Assembly (NCBI RefSeq): GCF_000447205.1
Contig: NZ_AUWY01000057.1
Coordinates: 36,853 to 100,852, forward strand
Length of the DNA: 64,000 nucleotides
Direction: 5' to 3'
Source of the DNA: Sphingobium ummariense RL-3
GTDB taxonomy: Bacteria > Pseudomonadota > Alphaproteobacteria > Sphingomonadales > Sphingomonadaceae
The position numbers and the translations under genes were made by a program. The notes under the pieces are model-generated. The model had not been told where the DNA came from. It saw only the letters and a list, made by a program, of their open reading frames with translations, and ran no database searches. This document shows, piece after piece, positions 25,980-34,094 of this stretch; positions within the stretch are counted from its first letter, which is position 1, and the number at the start of each line of letters is the position of its first letter.

Positions 25980-26710
25980 TGATCCGGGCGGCGCTCGCCG
26001 GAGCGCTGGCTCTGCTCAGCGCATGCAGCGCGTTGATGCCCGATGACGGCGACAACCGCGCGGAAGCGGCGCAGCCCTTTCCCCGCGCCGATCGCCCCGT
26101 GGCGCCGATCGTGTCGACCCGCTGGTCCAGCGAGGAATCGCGCGACCAGGTCAACGAGGCGGAGGATATCATGGACCGCGCCGGCATCCGCCCCGGCATG
26201 ACGGTGGCGGACATCGGCGCGGGCGAGGGCTATTATACCGTCCGCCTGGCTCGCCGTGTCGGCGAGAAGGGGCGCGTCCTGGCCGAGGACATCCTGCCCG
26301 AGGTGATCGAGGCGCTGTCCCGTCGCATCACGCGGGAGGACTGGCGCAATGTCAGCGTGAAGCTGGGCACGGCGGAGGATCCGAAGCTTCCCGAGAACAG
26401 CTTCGATCGTATCCTCATGATCCACATGTATCATGAAATCGCCGAACCCTATGCCTTCCTCTGGCATCTCAGCCCCGCGCTCAAGCCCGACGGCGAGTTG
26501 ATCGTCGTCGACGCCGATCGACCGACCCGGCAGCACGGCACGCCGCCGCGCCTGCTCGCCTGCGAACTCGCGGCCCTCGGCTTCCGCCTGGAAGAACTGA
26601 TCCCCAAGCCCAGCGCCGGCGGCTATCTTGCGCGGTTTCGCCGCATCGCGGCACGGCCCGATCCAGCGAGCATCGTCCCCTGCGCCTTTCGTCCCGAAAA
26701 TCGGGGTTAA
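25979..26710 (+). CDS. Lipoprotein with class I SAM-methyltransferase fold
   Basis: 243 residues. The N-terminus is a lipoprotein signal (ALAGALALLSACSA, lipobox LSAC, lipidated Cys16). The body has Rossmann methyltransferase motifs: motif I VADIGAGEGYYTVRLA, acidic residue in LAEDI, and LPENSFDRILMIHMYHEI. SAM is not known in the periplasm, so an exported methyltransferase is puzzling; similar predicted exported methyltransferases do occur in proteobacteria. The first 25 residues could instead be a mis-called extension, but the overlap with the prfB stop (TGATG) supports this start by translational coupling. Substrate unknown. Confidence 0.8.
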   Translation: MIRAALAGALALLSACSALMPDDGDNRAEAAQPFPRADRPVAPIVSTRWSSEESRDQVNEAEDIMDRAGIRPGMTVADIGAGEGYYTVRLARRVGEKGRVLAEDILPEVIEALSRRITREDWRNVSVKLGTAEDPKLPENSFDRILMIHMYHEIAEPYAFLWHLSPALKPDGELIVVDADRPTRQHGTPPRLLACELAALGFRLEELIPKPSAGGYLARFRRIAARPDPASIVPCAFRPENRG

Positions 26711-26784
26711 GGCCGGTCTAACCTTCATTTTTGGGGAAATCCCCTTACCCCCTTGTCATTATAGCGGTGAGAGAGAGGGGAAAT

Positions 26785-27096
26785 GTGATCGAACAGCAAC
26801 GGCCTTTGACCGGCCGCCTGCTGCAGCCCCGTGCTGCCACGCGGCATAAATTGTTCGAACCCATCGTCATGCGCATGCGGGGAACGCCGCAACGCGCGCA
26901 TCTCCTGGACCTGTCGGTCGGCGGCGCCCTCGTCCATTGCGAGGCCCCGCCACTCGCAGGGGCCTGGCTGATGATCGAGACGACGGAGTTTGTGAGCGGC
27001 GCCCGCGTCGTCTGGGTCCGGGCCAAGCGCTTCGGTATCCAGTTCGATGCGCCCATCGCGGATGCCATCGTCCAGCGTATGATCCGCTCGCCCTAA
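26785..27096 (+). CDS. PilZ-domain protein
   Basis: A 103-residue single-domain protein. The PilZ signature for c-di-GMP binding is partly clear: a basic segment RAATRHKLFEPIVMRMRG and DLSVGGALVHC (the D/NxSxxG motif), then a beta-barrel ending FGIQFD. The first motif is a weak match to RxxxR. The GTG at 26785 follows AGAGGGG at a good distance; the out-of-phase ATG at 26781 hits an immediate stop. It would respond to cyclic di-GMP made by GGDEF proteins such as the one at 726. Confidence 0.8.
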   Translation: MIEQQRPLTGRLLQPRAATRHKLFEPIVMRMRGTPQRAHLLDLSVGGALVHCEAPPLAGAWLMIETTEFVSGARVVWVRAKRFGIQFDAPIADAIVQRMIRSP

Positions 27097-27234
27097 CCGG
27101 TTGTTCGCGGGCCACATTTGCGCACCAGCCGCGATGCGCATCATGGCGCCTACGACCTAAAGGCGCTTGCAGCGACCGGCAAAGCGTGACACTCTTCCTG
27201 CGCAAATACTATAGGATATGATCAGGAGAGGGTG

Positions 27235-28242
27235 ATGCGGAAAGCGTTTCTGCTGACGATGGCACTATGTTCTCTTTCGGTCCCGCTGCTGGCGCAGGCG
27301 CCGGCGCCGGTTACGCAGGGCGCGACGCCGCCCCCCATGCCGGCGAAGGCGACCCGCACCGGCAAGCATGTCAACCGCATCATCGACATGTGGCTCAAGG
27401 GCCAGCCGGTCTATTACACGCAGATTCCCGCCGGCGGTTATGAGGAGGGCAAGAAGCTCGCCGCCACGAAGGCCGACTACATCACCTATGAGATGGAGCA
27501 TGGGGCGCTCGACTTCCATCAGCTGCGCGAATTCATGCGCGGCCTGGCGGAAGCAGGTCCGACCCGTACCGGCCATCGCACGCCCGCCGTCATCGTGACG
27601 CTGCCGATTGCCGGCACGACGGATGCGGTGCGCGCCAATGGCTGGATGATCCAGCAGGCGCTCGCCGCCGGCGTGCATGGCATCCTGCTCTGCAACGCCG
27701 AATCGCCCGAAGCCGCCCGACTGATGATGGAAGCGGCGCGCTATCCGTTCGCGCCGACGGTGCCGGGCCTATCCCAGGGCACCCGCGGCAATGGCAGCCA
27801 GTTCTACGCCGCGCAGATCTGGGGTGTTCCCGCCGCCGAATATATGCGCATCGCTGAACCTTGGCCGCTCAATCCCGATGGTGAACTGATCTTCGGCGTG
27901 AAGATCGAAAATCCGCGCGCGGACGCCAATGTCGATTCGACGATCCGCGTCCCCGGCATTGCCTTTGCCGAATGGGGGCCTGGCGACCATGCCTTCTACC
28001 TGTTGGGCGCGCCGTCGCCGCGCGCCCCGGGAGCGCCGCGCATGGAGCAGCAGCCGATCATGGTCGCGGCGCGCGCCCGCGTGCTGGAGGCGACCAAGGC
28101 GGCCGGCGTCCGCTTCCTCAACGCCTGCAACGAGGATGACGTGATTGACCAGATCAAGGACGGCGTCATGATCTGTACCGGCGGCGACACGCCCGCTGCC
28201 GACAAGGGCCGCGCCTACAGCAAGCGGACGGATCCGGTCTGA
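27235..28242 (+). CDS. Exported HpcH/HpaI aldolase-family protein
   Basis: 335 residues with a clear signal peptide (FLLTMALCSLSVPLLAQA), unusual for a family of cytoplasmic class II aldolases cleaving 2-keto-3-deoxy acids. The TIM-barrel motifs are recognisable: ITYEMEHGALDF replaces the usual IDLEHGP. ALAAGVHGILLCNAES corresponds to AGAQGIMVP. GVKIENPRADANVD carries the metal-binding glutamate and EWGPGDHAFY the metal-binding aspartate. AGGAG sits five bases before ATG 27235. It leads a three-gene operon with a beta-propeller and an FMN dehydrogenase (gaps 21 and 18 bases). Substrate unknown; a periplasmic lyase or a binding protein are both possible. Confidence 0.85.
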   Translation: MRKAFLLTMALCSLSVPLLAQAPAPVTQGATPPPMPAKATRTGKHVNRIIDMWLKGQPVYYTQIPAGGYEEGKKLAATKADYITYEMEHGALDFHQLREFMRGLAEAGPTRTGHRTPAVIVTLPIAGTTDAVRANGWMIQQALAAGVHGILLCNAESPEAARLMMEAARYPFAPTVPGLSQGTRGNGSQFYAAQIWGVPAAEYMRIAEPWPLNPDGELIFGVKIENPRADANVDSTIRVPGIAFAEWGPGDHAFYLLGAPSPRAPGAPRMEQQPIMVAARARVLEATKAAGVRFLNACNEDDVIDQIKDGVMICTGGDTPAADKGRAYSKRTDPV

Positions 28243-28263
28243 CCGGACGGGGAGGATAGCACC

Positions 28264-29427
28264 ATGAGAAGATCGGTTGCCCTGACGGCGCTGGCTTTGC
28301 TGGCACTGCCTGCTTCGCTTTCCGCCCAGATCGTCCTGTCCGCCAATGACGGCAAGCAGGTGCGGCCCGGCGAGGATCCGTCGACGCGGACCGCGGATTC
28401 GGTTTCGGTCATCGACCTGCGCAGCTATCCGCCGCGCGTGCTGGGGCAGGTGGCCGCGCCCGCCAGCATGATCGGCCCGCCGGCATCGGTGGCGGTCGCG
28501 CGGGATAGCGGCTTCGCCCTGGTGACCGCGGCGCAGTCGCTGAGTGCCGACGGCAAGGTGGAGCCGGCGATGACGGTTTCCGTGATTGACCTTGCCGACC
28601 CCGCGCATCCCACGGTTGTTCAGACCGCGCAGGCGGGGCCGGGCGCCAGCGGCGTTGCCATCAACCGCGCGGGCACGCTGGCGATGGTCGCCAGCACCGG
28701 CGACGACAGCGTCACCGTCTTTGCCGTGCAGGGCAAGCGGCTGACCTCCGTCGGCAAGGTGCAGCTTGCCGCCAAGGCGCGTCCGACAGACGTCGCCTTT
28801 GCGCCGGATGGCGCCACCGGCCTGATCGTCGCGCAGGGCGCGGGCAGGCTGATCCCCTTCACGATTTCCGGAACGGACGTGAAGGTGACGGGCGAAGGCT
28901 TCGCGCCGGGCGTGCAGCCTTATGGCGTGTCGTTCAGCGCCGACGGCCGCTTCGCCTACAACACCAATCTGGGCGGCAATCCCGATCCGGCAGGCGCCAC
29001 GCCGGCCAGGGGCCCACGCATGGGTACGATCACGGCCGTCAATCTCGCCTCCGGCGCGGTGACGCCGGTCGAGGTCGGCTATACGCCGGAGCATGTCACC
29101 ATATCGGCCGACGGCCGCTATCTGGCGGCCGTGGTCCACAACGGATCGGGCGGCGCGCCGGGCAGCCCCGGCTACAACCCCAACGGGTCGCTCCAGGTCT
29201 ATCGGGTCGCGGGCACGAAGCTCACCAAGGTCGCCGATGCCCCCAGCGGTGCCTGGTGCCAGGGTGCGCTGTTCAGCACGGACGCGCGCACATTGCTGCT
29301 GCAATGCGCCGTGGCCAGGCAGATCGAGGTCTATCGCTTCGACGGCAAGAGCCTGAAGCGGGACGAGGCGGCGACAATCCGCATCGACGGCCGCCCCGGC
29401 GCGCTCGGCACGGCGCTGACGCGGTAG
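28264..29427 (+). CDS. Exported beta-propeller (YncE/lactonase-like)
   Basis: 387 residues, signal peptide (VALTALALLALPASLSAQ), then repeated blades with the pattern 'VSVIDL...ADGRFAY': SVIDLRSYPP, VSVIDLADPAHP, PYGVSFSADGRFAYNTN and PEHVTISADGRYLAAVV. Related to YncE-like and lactonase-type seven-bladed propellers. GAGGA precedes the ATG by seven bases. Sits in an operon with an exported aldolase-like protein and an FMN hydroxy-acid dehydrogenase. It may be a sugar-lactone hydrolase or a structural or binding propeller; catalytic residues cannot be assigned from sequence alone. Confidence 0.85.
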   Translation: MRRSVALTALALLALPASLSAQIVLSANDGKQVRPGEDPSTRTADSVSVIDLRSYPPRVLGQVAAPASMIGPPASVAVARDSGFALVTAAQSLSADGKVEPAMTVSVIDLADPAHPTVVQTAQAGPGASGVAINRAGTLAMVASTGDDSVTVFAVQGKRLTSVGKVQLAAKARPTDVAFAPDGATGLIVAQGAGRLIPFTISGTDVKVTGEGFAPGVQPYGVSFSADGRFAYNTNLGGNPDPAGATPARGPRMGTITAVNLASGAVTPVEVGYTPEHVTISADGRYLAAVVHNGSGGAPGSPGYNPNGSLQVYRVAGTKLTKVADAPSGAWCQGALFSTDARTLLLQCAVARQIEVYRFDGKSLKRDEAATIRIDGRPGALGTALTR

Positions 29428-29445
29428 AGGGGTCGGGCCACCGCC

Positions 29446-30600
29446 ATGATGGTCGCGCCGGCCTGCGCCGACGACTACCGGCTGCTGGCGAAGGCGCGTC
29501 TGCCGCGCTTCCTGTTCGAGTATATCGACGGGGGCGCCTATGATGAGGAAACCATGCGCGCCAATGTCGCGGGTTTCCAGGCGGTGCGCCTGCGCCAGCG
29601 CGTGATGTGCGACGTGTCTCAGGTGACGCTGGCGACCAGCCTGTTCGGCATGGAGGCCTCCATGCCCGTCGCATTGGCTCCGGTGGGGCTGGCGGGGCTC
29701 TATGCCCGACGTGGCGAGGTGCAGGCGGCGCGCGCGGCCGAAGCGGCGGGCGTTCCCTTCGTCCTTTCCTCCTCGGCCTGCTGCGGCATCGAGGAGGTGG
29801 CGCGCAACGTCCGCCGGCCGGTCTGCCTCCAGCTCTACATGATCCGCGACCGCGGCTTCATGGTCGACCTGCTGGACCGGGCGGCGGCGCTAGGCGTCGA
29901 CACGCTGATGCTGACGGTCGACCTCATCATCCACAGCCCGCGCCGCCGCGACGTCCGCACCGGTCTTACCGGGCCGCAGGACATGCGGGCGAGGGTGAAC
30001 CGATTCTGGGAAATCATCCGCCATCCGGGTTGGGCCTGGGACGTGGGAATGCGCGGCCGACCGCATACCCTGGGCAATTTCGCGCCGGCCATGCCGGATG
30101 GCGCCGGCCTGTCCCACTTCACCGCCTGGGTGGCGCGCAATTTCGACCCGTCCATCACCTGGCAGGACATCGACTGGCTCCGCGCCCATTGGCGCGGCCG
30201 GCTGGTCATCAAGGGGATCATGGAGGCGGAGGACGCGGTGGCCGCCTGCGACATCGCCCCCGATGCGATCATCGTATCCAACCATGGCGGCCGCCAACTC
30301 GACGGCGCGCCCTCGGCCATCGCAGCCCTGCCGCATGTCGTGCAGGCAGTGGCGGGCCGCGCCGAGGTGCTGATGGACGGCGGCGTGCGATCGGGCACGG
30401 ACGTTGTCCGTGCGCTGGGTCTGGGCGCGCGCGGCGTCCTGCTGGGCCGGCCCTGGGCCTTCGCTATGGCGGCCCGAGGCGGCGCAGGCGTTGCCGCGCT
30501 GCTGGAGATGCTGCGGCACGAGATCGCCGTCGCCATGGCGCTGACCGGCCAGACCGACGTGACGCGTGTCGATGCGTCGGTGATCAGCCGGCACAGCTGA
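29446..30600 (+). CDS. lldD: FMN-dependent alpha-hydroxy acid dehydrogenase (LldD-like)
   Basis: 384 residues, no signal peptide. TIM-barrel flavoenzyme oxidising L-lactate or a related 2-hydroxy acid to the keto acid. Family motifs: FLFEYIDGGAYDEETM near the N-terminus, PVALAPVGLAGL, LQLYMIRDRGF, the catalytic histidine in SNHGGRQLDG, and the FMN-phosphate loop DGGVRSGTDVVRALGLGARG. One departure is LSSSACCGIEEV, where most relatives have LST-VCSIEEV; two adjacent cysteines are present. As the last gene of the operon with an exported aldolase-like protein, its substrate may not be lactate. Confidence 0.9.
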   Translation: MMVAPACADDYRLLAKARLPRFLFEYIDGGAYDEETMRANVAGFQAVRLRQRVMCDVSQVTLATSLFGMEASMPVALAPVGLAGLYARRGEVQAARAAEAAGVPFVLSSSACCGIEEVARNVRRPVCLQLYMIRDRGFMVDLLDRAAALGVDTLMLTVDLIIHSPRRRDVRTGLTGPQDMRARVNRFWEIIRHPGWAWDVGMRGRPHTLGNFAPAMPDGAGLSHFTAWVARNFDPSITWQDIDWLRAHWRGRLVIKGIMEAEDAVAACDIAPDAIIVSNHGGRQLDGAPSAIAALPHVVQAVAGRAEVLMDGGVRSGTDVVRALGLGARGVLLGRPWAFAMAARGGAGVAALLEMLRHEIAVAMALTGQTDVTRVDASVISRHS

Positions 30601-30937
30601 GCTTGCCGCGTCCGAAGGAAAAGTCGATTTGCGCGCGTTTCTCTATCTTTACGTGGAGATTGCCTCGATGGTGCGGTTGGTCGCTGCGCCGGATGACGAC
30701 GTCGGCATGACCTGCGGCTTTGGATTGGGATGCAGCTTGCTGCGCGTTACCAACGGCTAAAGCGCACGAGCCAGGGCGACGACGCCAGGATCGTGTTCCC
30801 CCACTCCAACTAGGATTTGAAGCGATGCGCGACACCATAGCGACAGAATAAGCCACTCGCGATCCGCCTGCGGATCGACGCCGGGCTCCATTCACCTGCC
30901 AAGCCATGCGCCGGTCCTGGTGGGAGAGCGTGCGCCG
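30601..30937. other. Gap after lldD without a recognisable gene
   Basis: About 340 bases. Small open stretches occur (for example a plus-strand frame from about 30620 to a stop at 30760 reading VEIASMVRLVAAPDDDVG) but none has a start, ribosome-binding site or family signature. Given the gene remnant just after it, this may be decayed coding DNA. Confidence 0.5.
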
Positions 30938-31110
30938 GGCAACTCCAGCTTCGATCCCGAACAACCGGGCGCCCGCGTCCGCGTTATCAAGGGCGGCTCC
31001 TTCCTCTGCGCCCCCAATTATTGTGCCCGTTATCGTCCGGCCGCGCGCCACGCGCAGGAGGAAGACAGCGGTGCCTCCCATCTCGGCTTCGTACCATTCG
31101 CCGGAGCTGA
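30938..31110 (+). pseudogene. Remnant of formylglycine-generating enzyme (SUMF1 family)
   Basis: A plus-strand stretch translates to NSSFDPEQPGARVRVIKGGS, then FLCAPNYCARYRPAARHAQE and EDSGASHLGF. This is the conserved C-terminal end of FGE/SUMF1 proteins, including the active-site cysteine pair CAPNYC. Upstream sequence does not continue the protein, so at least four-fifths of the gene is missing. At 31090 the frame breaks: adding one base would give GF-RTIRRS-stop, a natural ending at 31108-31110. So this is a truncated, frameshifted relic, not an active copy. FGE activates sulphatases by making formylglycine; no sulphatase is in the window. Confidence 0.75.
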
Positions 31111-31140
31111 GTGCGCCGGAGGGGAAGGGGGACGCCGCCG

Positions 31141-33414
31141 TCAGCCGGCGATCTTCGCCTTCCCCTTGCCCAGCAGGGTCTTCTTCCTGCGCGACAGCAA
31201 CTCCTCCCCCAGCAGTGTCGCGCGGATACGCCGATCCTTGAACTCGGGCGAACTGAGGATGGACCGCAGCATGTCCTGCTTGGAAACGCCGCTGCTCAGC
31301 AACGCCACATGGTGGGTCAGCCCGGCCGGATCGGCGCGGCGGCCCAGCACTTGCTGATAGAAGGTTTCGACAAACTGCTCGCCATCCAGGTCCAGTATCT
31401 CCGCGACATTGATCGTGACATCGGGCACCAGGGATACGGGGGCCGCAGGCGGCGCCTGCGGTGTGGGGGCAGCCGGTACGGCTTCCAGATTGTGCAGCTT
31501 GCGCAGCACGTCGCCGTCTTCGATCCGATCCATCAGGAGATCATAGATGTCGGGCCGGTTGAGGAAGTCCGTCGCGAAGTCGAACAGCCCCTTCGACCAC
31601 TGAGCCCAATCCTGCGTTTCGCCTTCCGTGACGTGTGACCGGCCGAACGCGACGGCCTCGCGTACCTTTTCCGCAAGCTCCCCGTCGGAACTGTACAGGA
31701 AGACGCCTTCAACCGAACTGAAGGTCGAAAGGATCTCCCGCGTCGCCGGAATGTCGCGCGCGACGACCGGCTTGCCCAGGGCCAGCGCATGCATCAGCGA
31801 CAGGCCGAAGCCTTCATAATAGGAAGGCAGGATGATCGCGCTGCTGCGGGCGAAGATCTCGTTCATCTCCTCGTCCGGCACCACGCCCGAATGCAGCTCG
31901 CGGATGTTGCGCAGGCCCCCCCCGGCCCCTTCGCCCATGACCACCACGGACAGGCTCGAAATGGCTTCCGCGATGGTCCGTCCGGTGATGCCTGCGGCCT
32001 TGTGGGCGAAATGATTACCCATCACCAGCACATGCTCGCGCCCCATGTCCATGCCCTCATAGCGCGCCTCGTAGGCAGAGGGCTTGGTCGGGAGAAGGCG
32101 GGTATAGGCTTCCGCACGATATTTGCGGGGGAAGCGGTTGGCGAAGGTGTCGTGCGAGAACTGGCTGATGAAGAACAGTCCGTTCGCGTTGCGGGCGACG
32201 TGGGACCAGAGGGCATGGACGTTGTTGCTGCCGCGTAGATGGCTGCAGTCCAGCGCGATGACGTCCAGCATGCCGTAGATGTTGATCGGCGCCAGATGTT
32301 CCATCACGTTGATCTGATGCAGGTCGAACGGCTGGCCGAAGAAGATCGAGATTGCATAGACGGGCGCAATTTCGGTGCGCGCCCTGATCGTCTTGAGCCT
32401 GTCCAGCCCGTGGAACTCGGCAACCGACTTGTCACAGATGACGGAGATTTCGAAATCGTCATGCGGCTGGCTGTCGCACCAGCGCACGAAGTTCATGATC
32501 AACTCGTTCGTGCCGTTGTGATGGCGTCCCATGGTCAGCAGGTCGAGCGCGACCTTCAGCTTGCCGTCCGCAGTCGGCACGAGATTTTTGAGTTGGGTCA
32601 TGGCCCGGTATTCGGGCGACCGCTCGAATTCCTTGACCAGTGGCAGGAATTCCGGATGGCGCCCCACCATCTTCTGCAGATTGCCCGATTGCTGTCCCTT
32701 GAAGTCGATCTCGTGGAGCATGAAGGAGGCTGACCCGGCATGATAGGCATAGGCGTGGTTGGCGAGCGCGGCGCGAAAGCCGACTTTGCCGGCGCGCATC
32801 ACCAGGTCGTTCTCTTCCTCGTAGCCGACGCCGAATTCCTCATCCAGCGCTCCGAAATTGGCAACCACCTGTGGCGATATCAGCATGTAGAAGCCGACCG
32901 CCGTGGGAGCGAAGGTATAGCGCGGCAGGTAGCGATAGACCGACTCCCAGGAGATATAGCAGACCTCTGGCGTGGTCGCGATGCCGGACAGGTTGTTGGG
33001 CGCCTGCGGAAAGGTGGCGATGGCGGCGTTGTTCGATCGCGGGCAGACGAAGCCGATCTGCGGGTCGGTCTTCAGCACGGCGACCATTTCCGAGAGCGTG
33101 TTGCGGTAGGTGATGGTGTCGCTGTTGACCAGGACCGCGCCGGCGCCATCGCGCTTGCAGATCGCCAGCCCCTTGTTGACGCTCTTCACGAAACCGAGAT
33201 TTTCGTCGTTGACGATATAGATGTCGATCAGTCCTTTCCGGGCGCGGTCGGCCAGATAATCGCTCACCGCCTCGTCATCGGGCGAATCATTGACGACGAT
33301 GACCTTTGGATCGCAGTCCCGAATCTCCGACAGGCGGGCGGAGAGCGATTCGAGGCAGATCTTGACCAGCTCAAGATTGCGGTAAACCGGGACGATGAGA
33401 TAGAGCTTCATCAA
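31141..33414 (-). CDS. Three-domain glycosyltransferase (GT2 + GT4 + DUF4214)
   Basis: 757 residues. The N-terminal GT2 domain (1-260) has LYLIVPVYRNLELV, VIVVNDSP and the DxD-like VLVNSDT, plus YEEENDLVMRAGK. The middle GT4 domain (about 290-625) includes VLVMGNHFAHKAAGITGR and IILPSYYEGFGLSLMHALAL with the EGFGLxxxE-type nucleotide-sugar site. A proline/alanine linker leads to a C-terminal DUF4214 unit (FVETFYQQVLGRRADPAGL). Probably adds two sugars in turn to a surface polysaccharide or glycan. The next gene on the same strand upstream is rfbB, split by an insertion sequence. No signal peptide or membrane helix. Confidence 0.88.
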   Translation of the reverse strand: MMKLYLIVPVYRNLELVKICLESLSARLSEIRDCDPKVIVVNDSPDDEAVSDYLADRARKGLIDIYIVNDENLGFVKSVNKGLAICKRDGAGAVLVNSDTITYRNTLSEMVAVLKTDPQIGFVCPRSNNAAIATFPQAPNNLSGIATTPEVCYISWESVYRYLPRYTFAPTAVGFYMLISPQVVANFGALDEEFGVGYEEENDLVMRAGKVGFRAALANHAYAYHAGSASFMLHEIDFKGQQSGNLQKMVGRHPEFLPLVKEFERSPEYRAMTQLKNLVPTADGKLKVALDLLTMGRHHNGTNELIMNFVRWCDSQPHDDFEISVICDKSVAEFHGLDRLKTIRARTEIAPVYAISIFFGQPFDLHQINVMEHLAPINIYGMLDVIALDCSHLRGSNNVHALWSHVARNANGLFFISQFSHDTFANRFPRKYRAEAYTRLLPTKPSAYEARYEGMDMGREHVLVMGNHFAHKAAGITGRTIAEAISSLSVVVMGEGAGGGLRNIRELHSGVVPDEEMNEIFARSSAIILPSYYEGFGLSLMHALALGKPVVARDIPATREILSTFSSVEGVFLYSSDGELAEKVREAVAFGRSHVTEGETQDWAQWSKGLFDFATDFLNRPDIYDLLMDRIEDGDVLRKLHNLEAVPAAPTPQAPPAAPVSLVPDVTINVAEILDLDGEQFVETFYQQVLGRRADPAGLTHHVALLSSGVSKQDMLRSILSSPEFKDRRIRATLLGEELLSRRKKTLLGKGKAKIAG

Positions 33415-34025
33415 GAATCCTCAAAGACTTGGCAGGCCGTCGATTTTCGGGTGAAAGGGCTTCCTTTAAGGCTTAACCCGCCAGGGCTGCGCGCCCGAGC
33501 AGCGGACGCCACCAGTCCTGGTTGTCCAGGAACCAGCCCAGCGTCTCGGCGAAGCCCTGGGGGAAATCGCGCGCCGGCGCATAGCCGAGTTCCGAACGGA
33601 TCTTCGTCTCGTCGATCGCATAGCGGCGGTCGTGGCCCTTGCGATCCTCGACATAGGTCATCAGTTCCGCGGTCGGCCGGCCCTGGGCGGCGGGCGCCAT
33701 CGGGAACTGGCGCGCCAGATCGGGATTGGCGGCAAAGGCGGCGTCGACGCCGCGGCAGATCTCCTCGATGACCTTGAGGTTCGGCAGTTCCTGGCCGCCG
33801 CCGACATTATAGGTCTCGCCGATCCGGCCCTGGCGCAGGATCAACTCGATGCCCACGCAATGATCCTCGACATGCAGCCAGTCGCGGATGTTCATGCCGT
33901 CGCCATAGATCGGCAGCTTCTTGCCCGACAGCGCGTTGATGGTGAACAGCGGGATCAGCTTCTCCGGAAACTGGTAGGGCCCGTAATTGTTCGAACAGTT
34001 GCTGGTGGTGGTCTCCAGGCCATAG

Positions 34026-34045
34026 CAGGCCGTTGACGAAGTCGG
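34026..34045 (+). repeat. Left terminal inverted repeat of the IS
   Basis: CAGGCCGTTGACGAAGTCGG, directly after the target duplication ATAG at 34022-34025. Pairs with the right repeat at 17 of 20 positions. Confidence 0.9.
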
Positions 34046-34094
34046 CGGTGGCTGATTCAGTGCGGCAGTGGGATTGTCTGGCGGGTTAGCGGCG

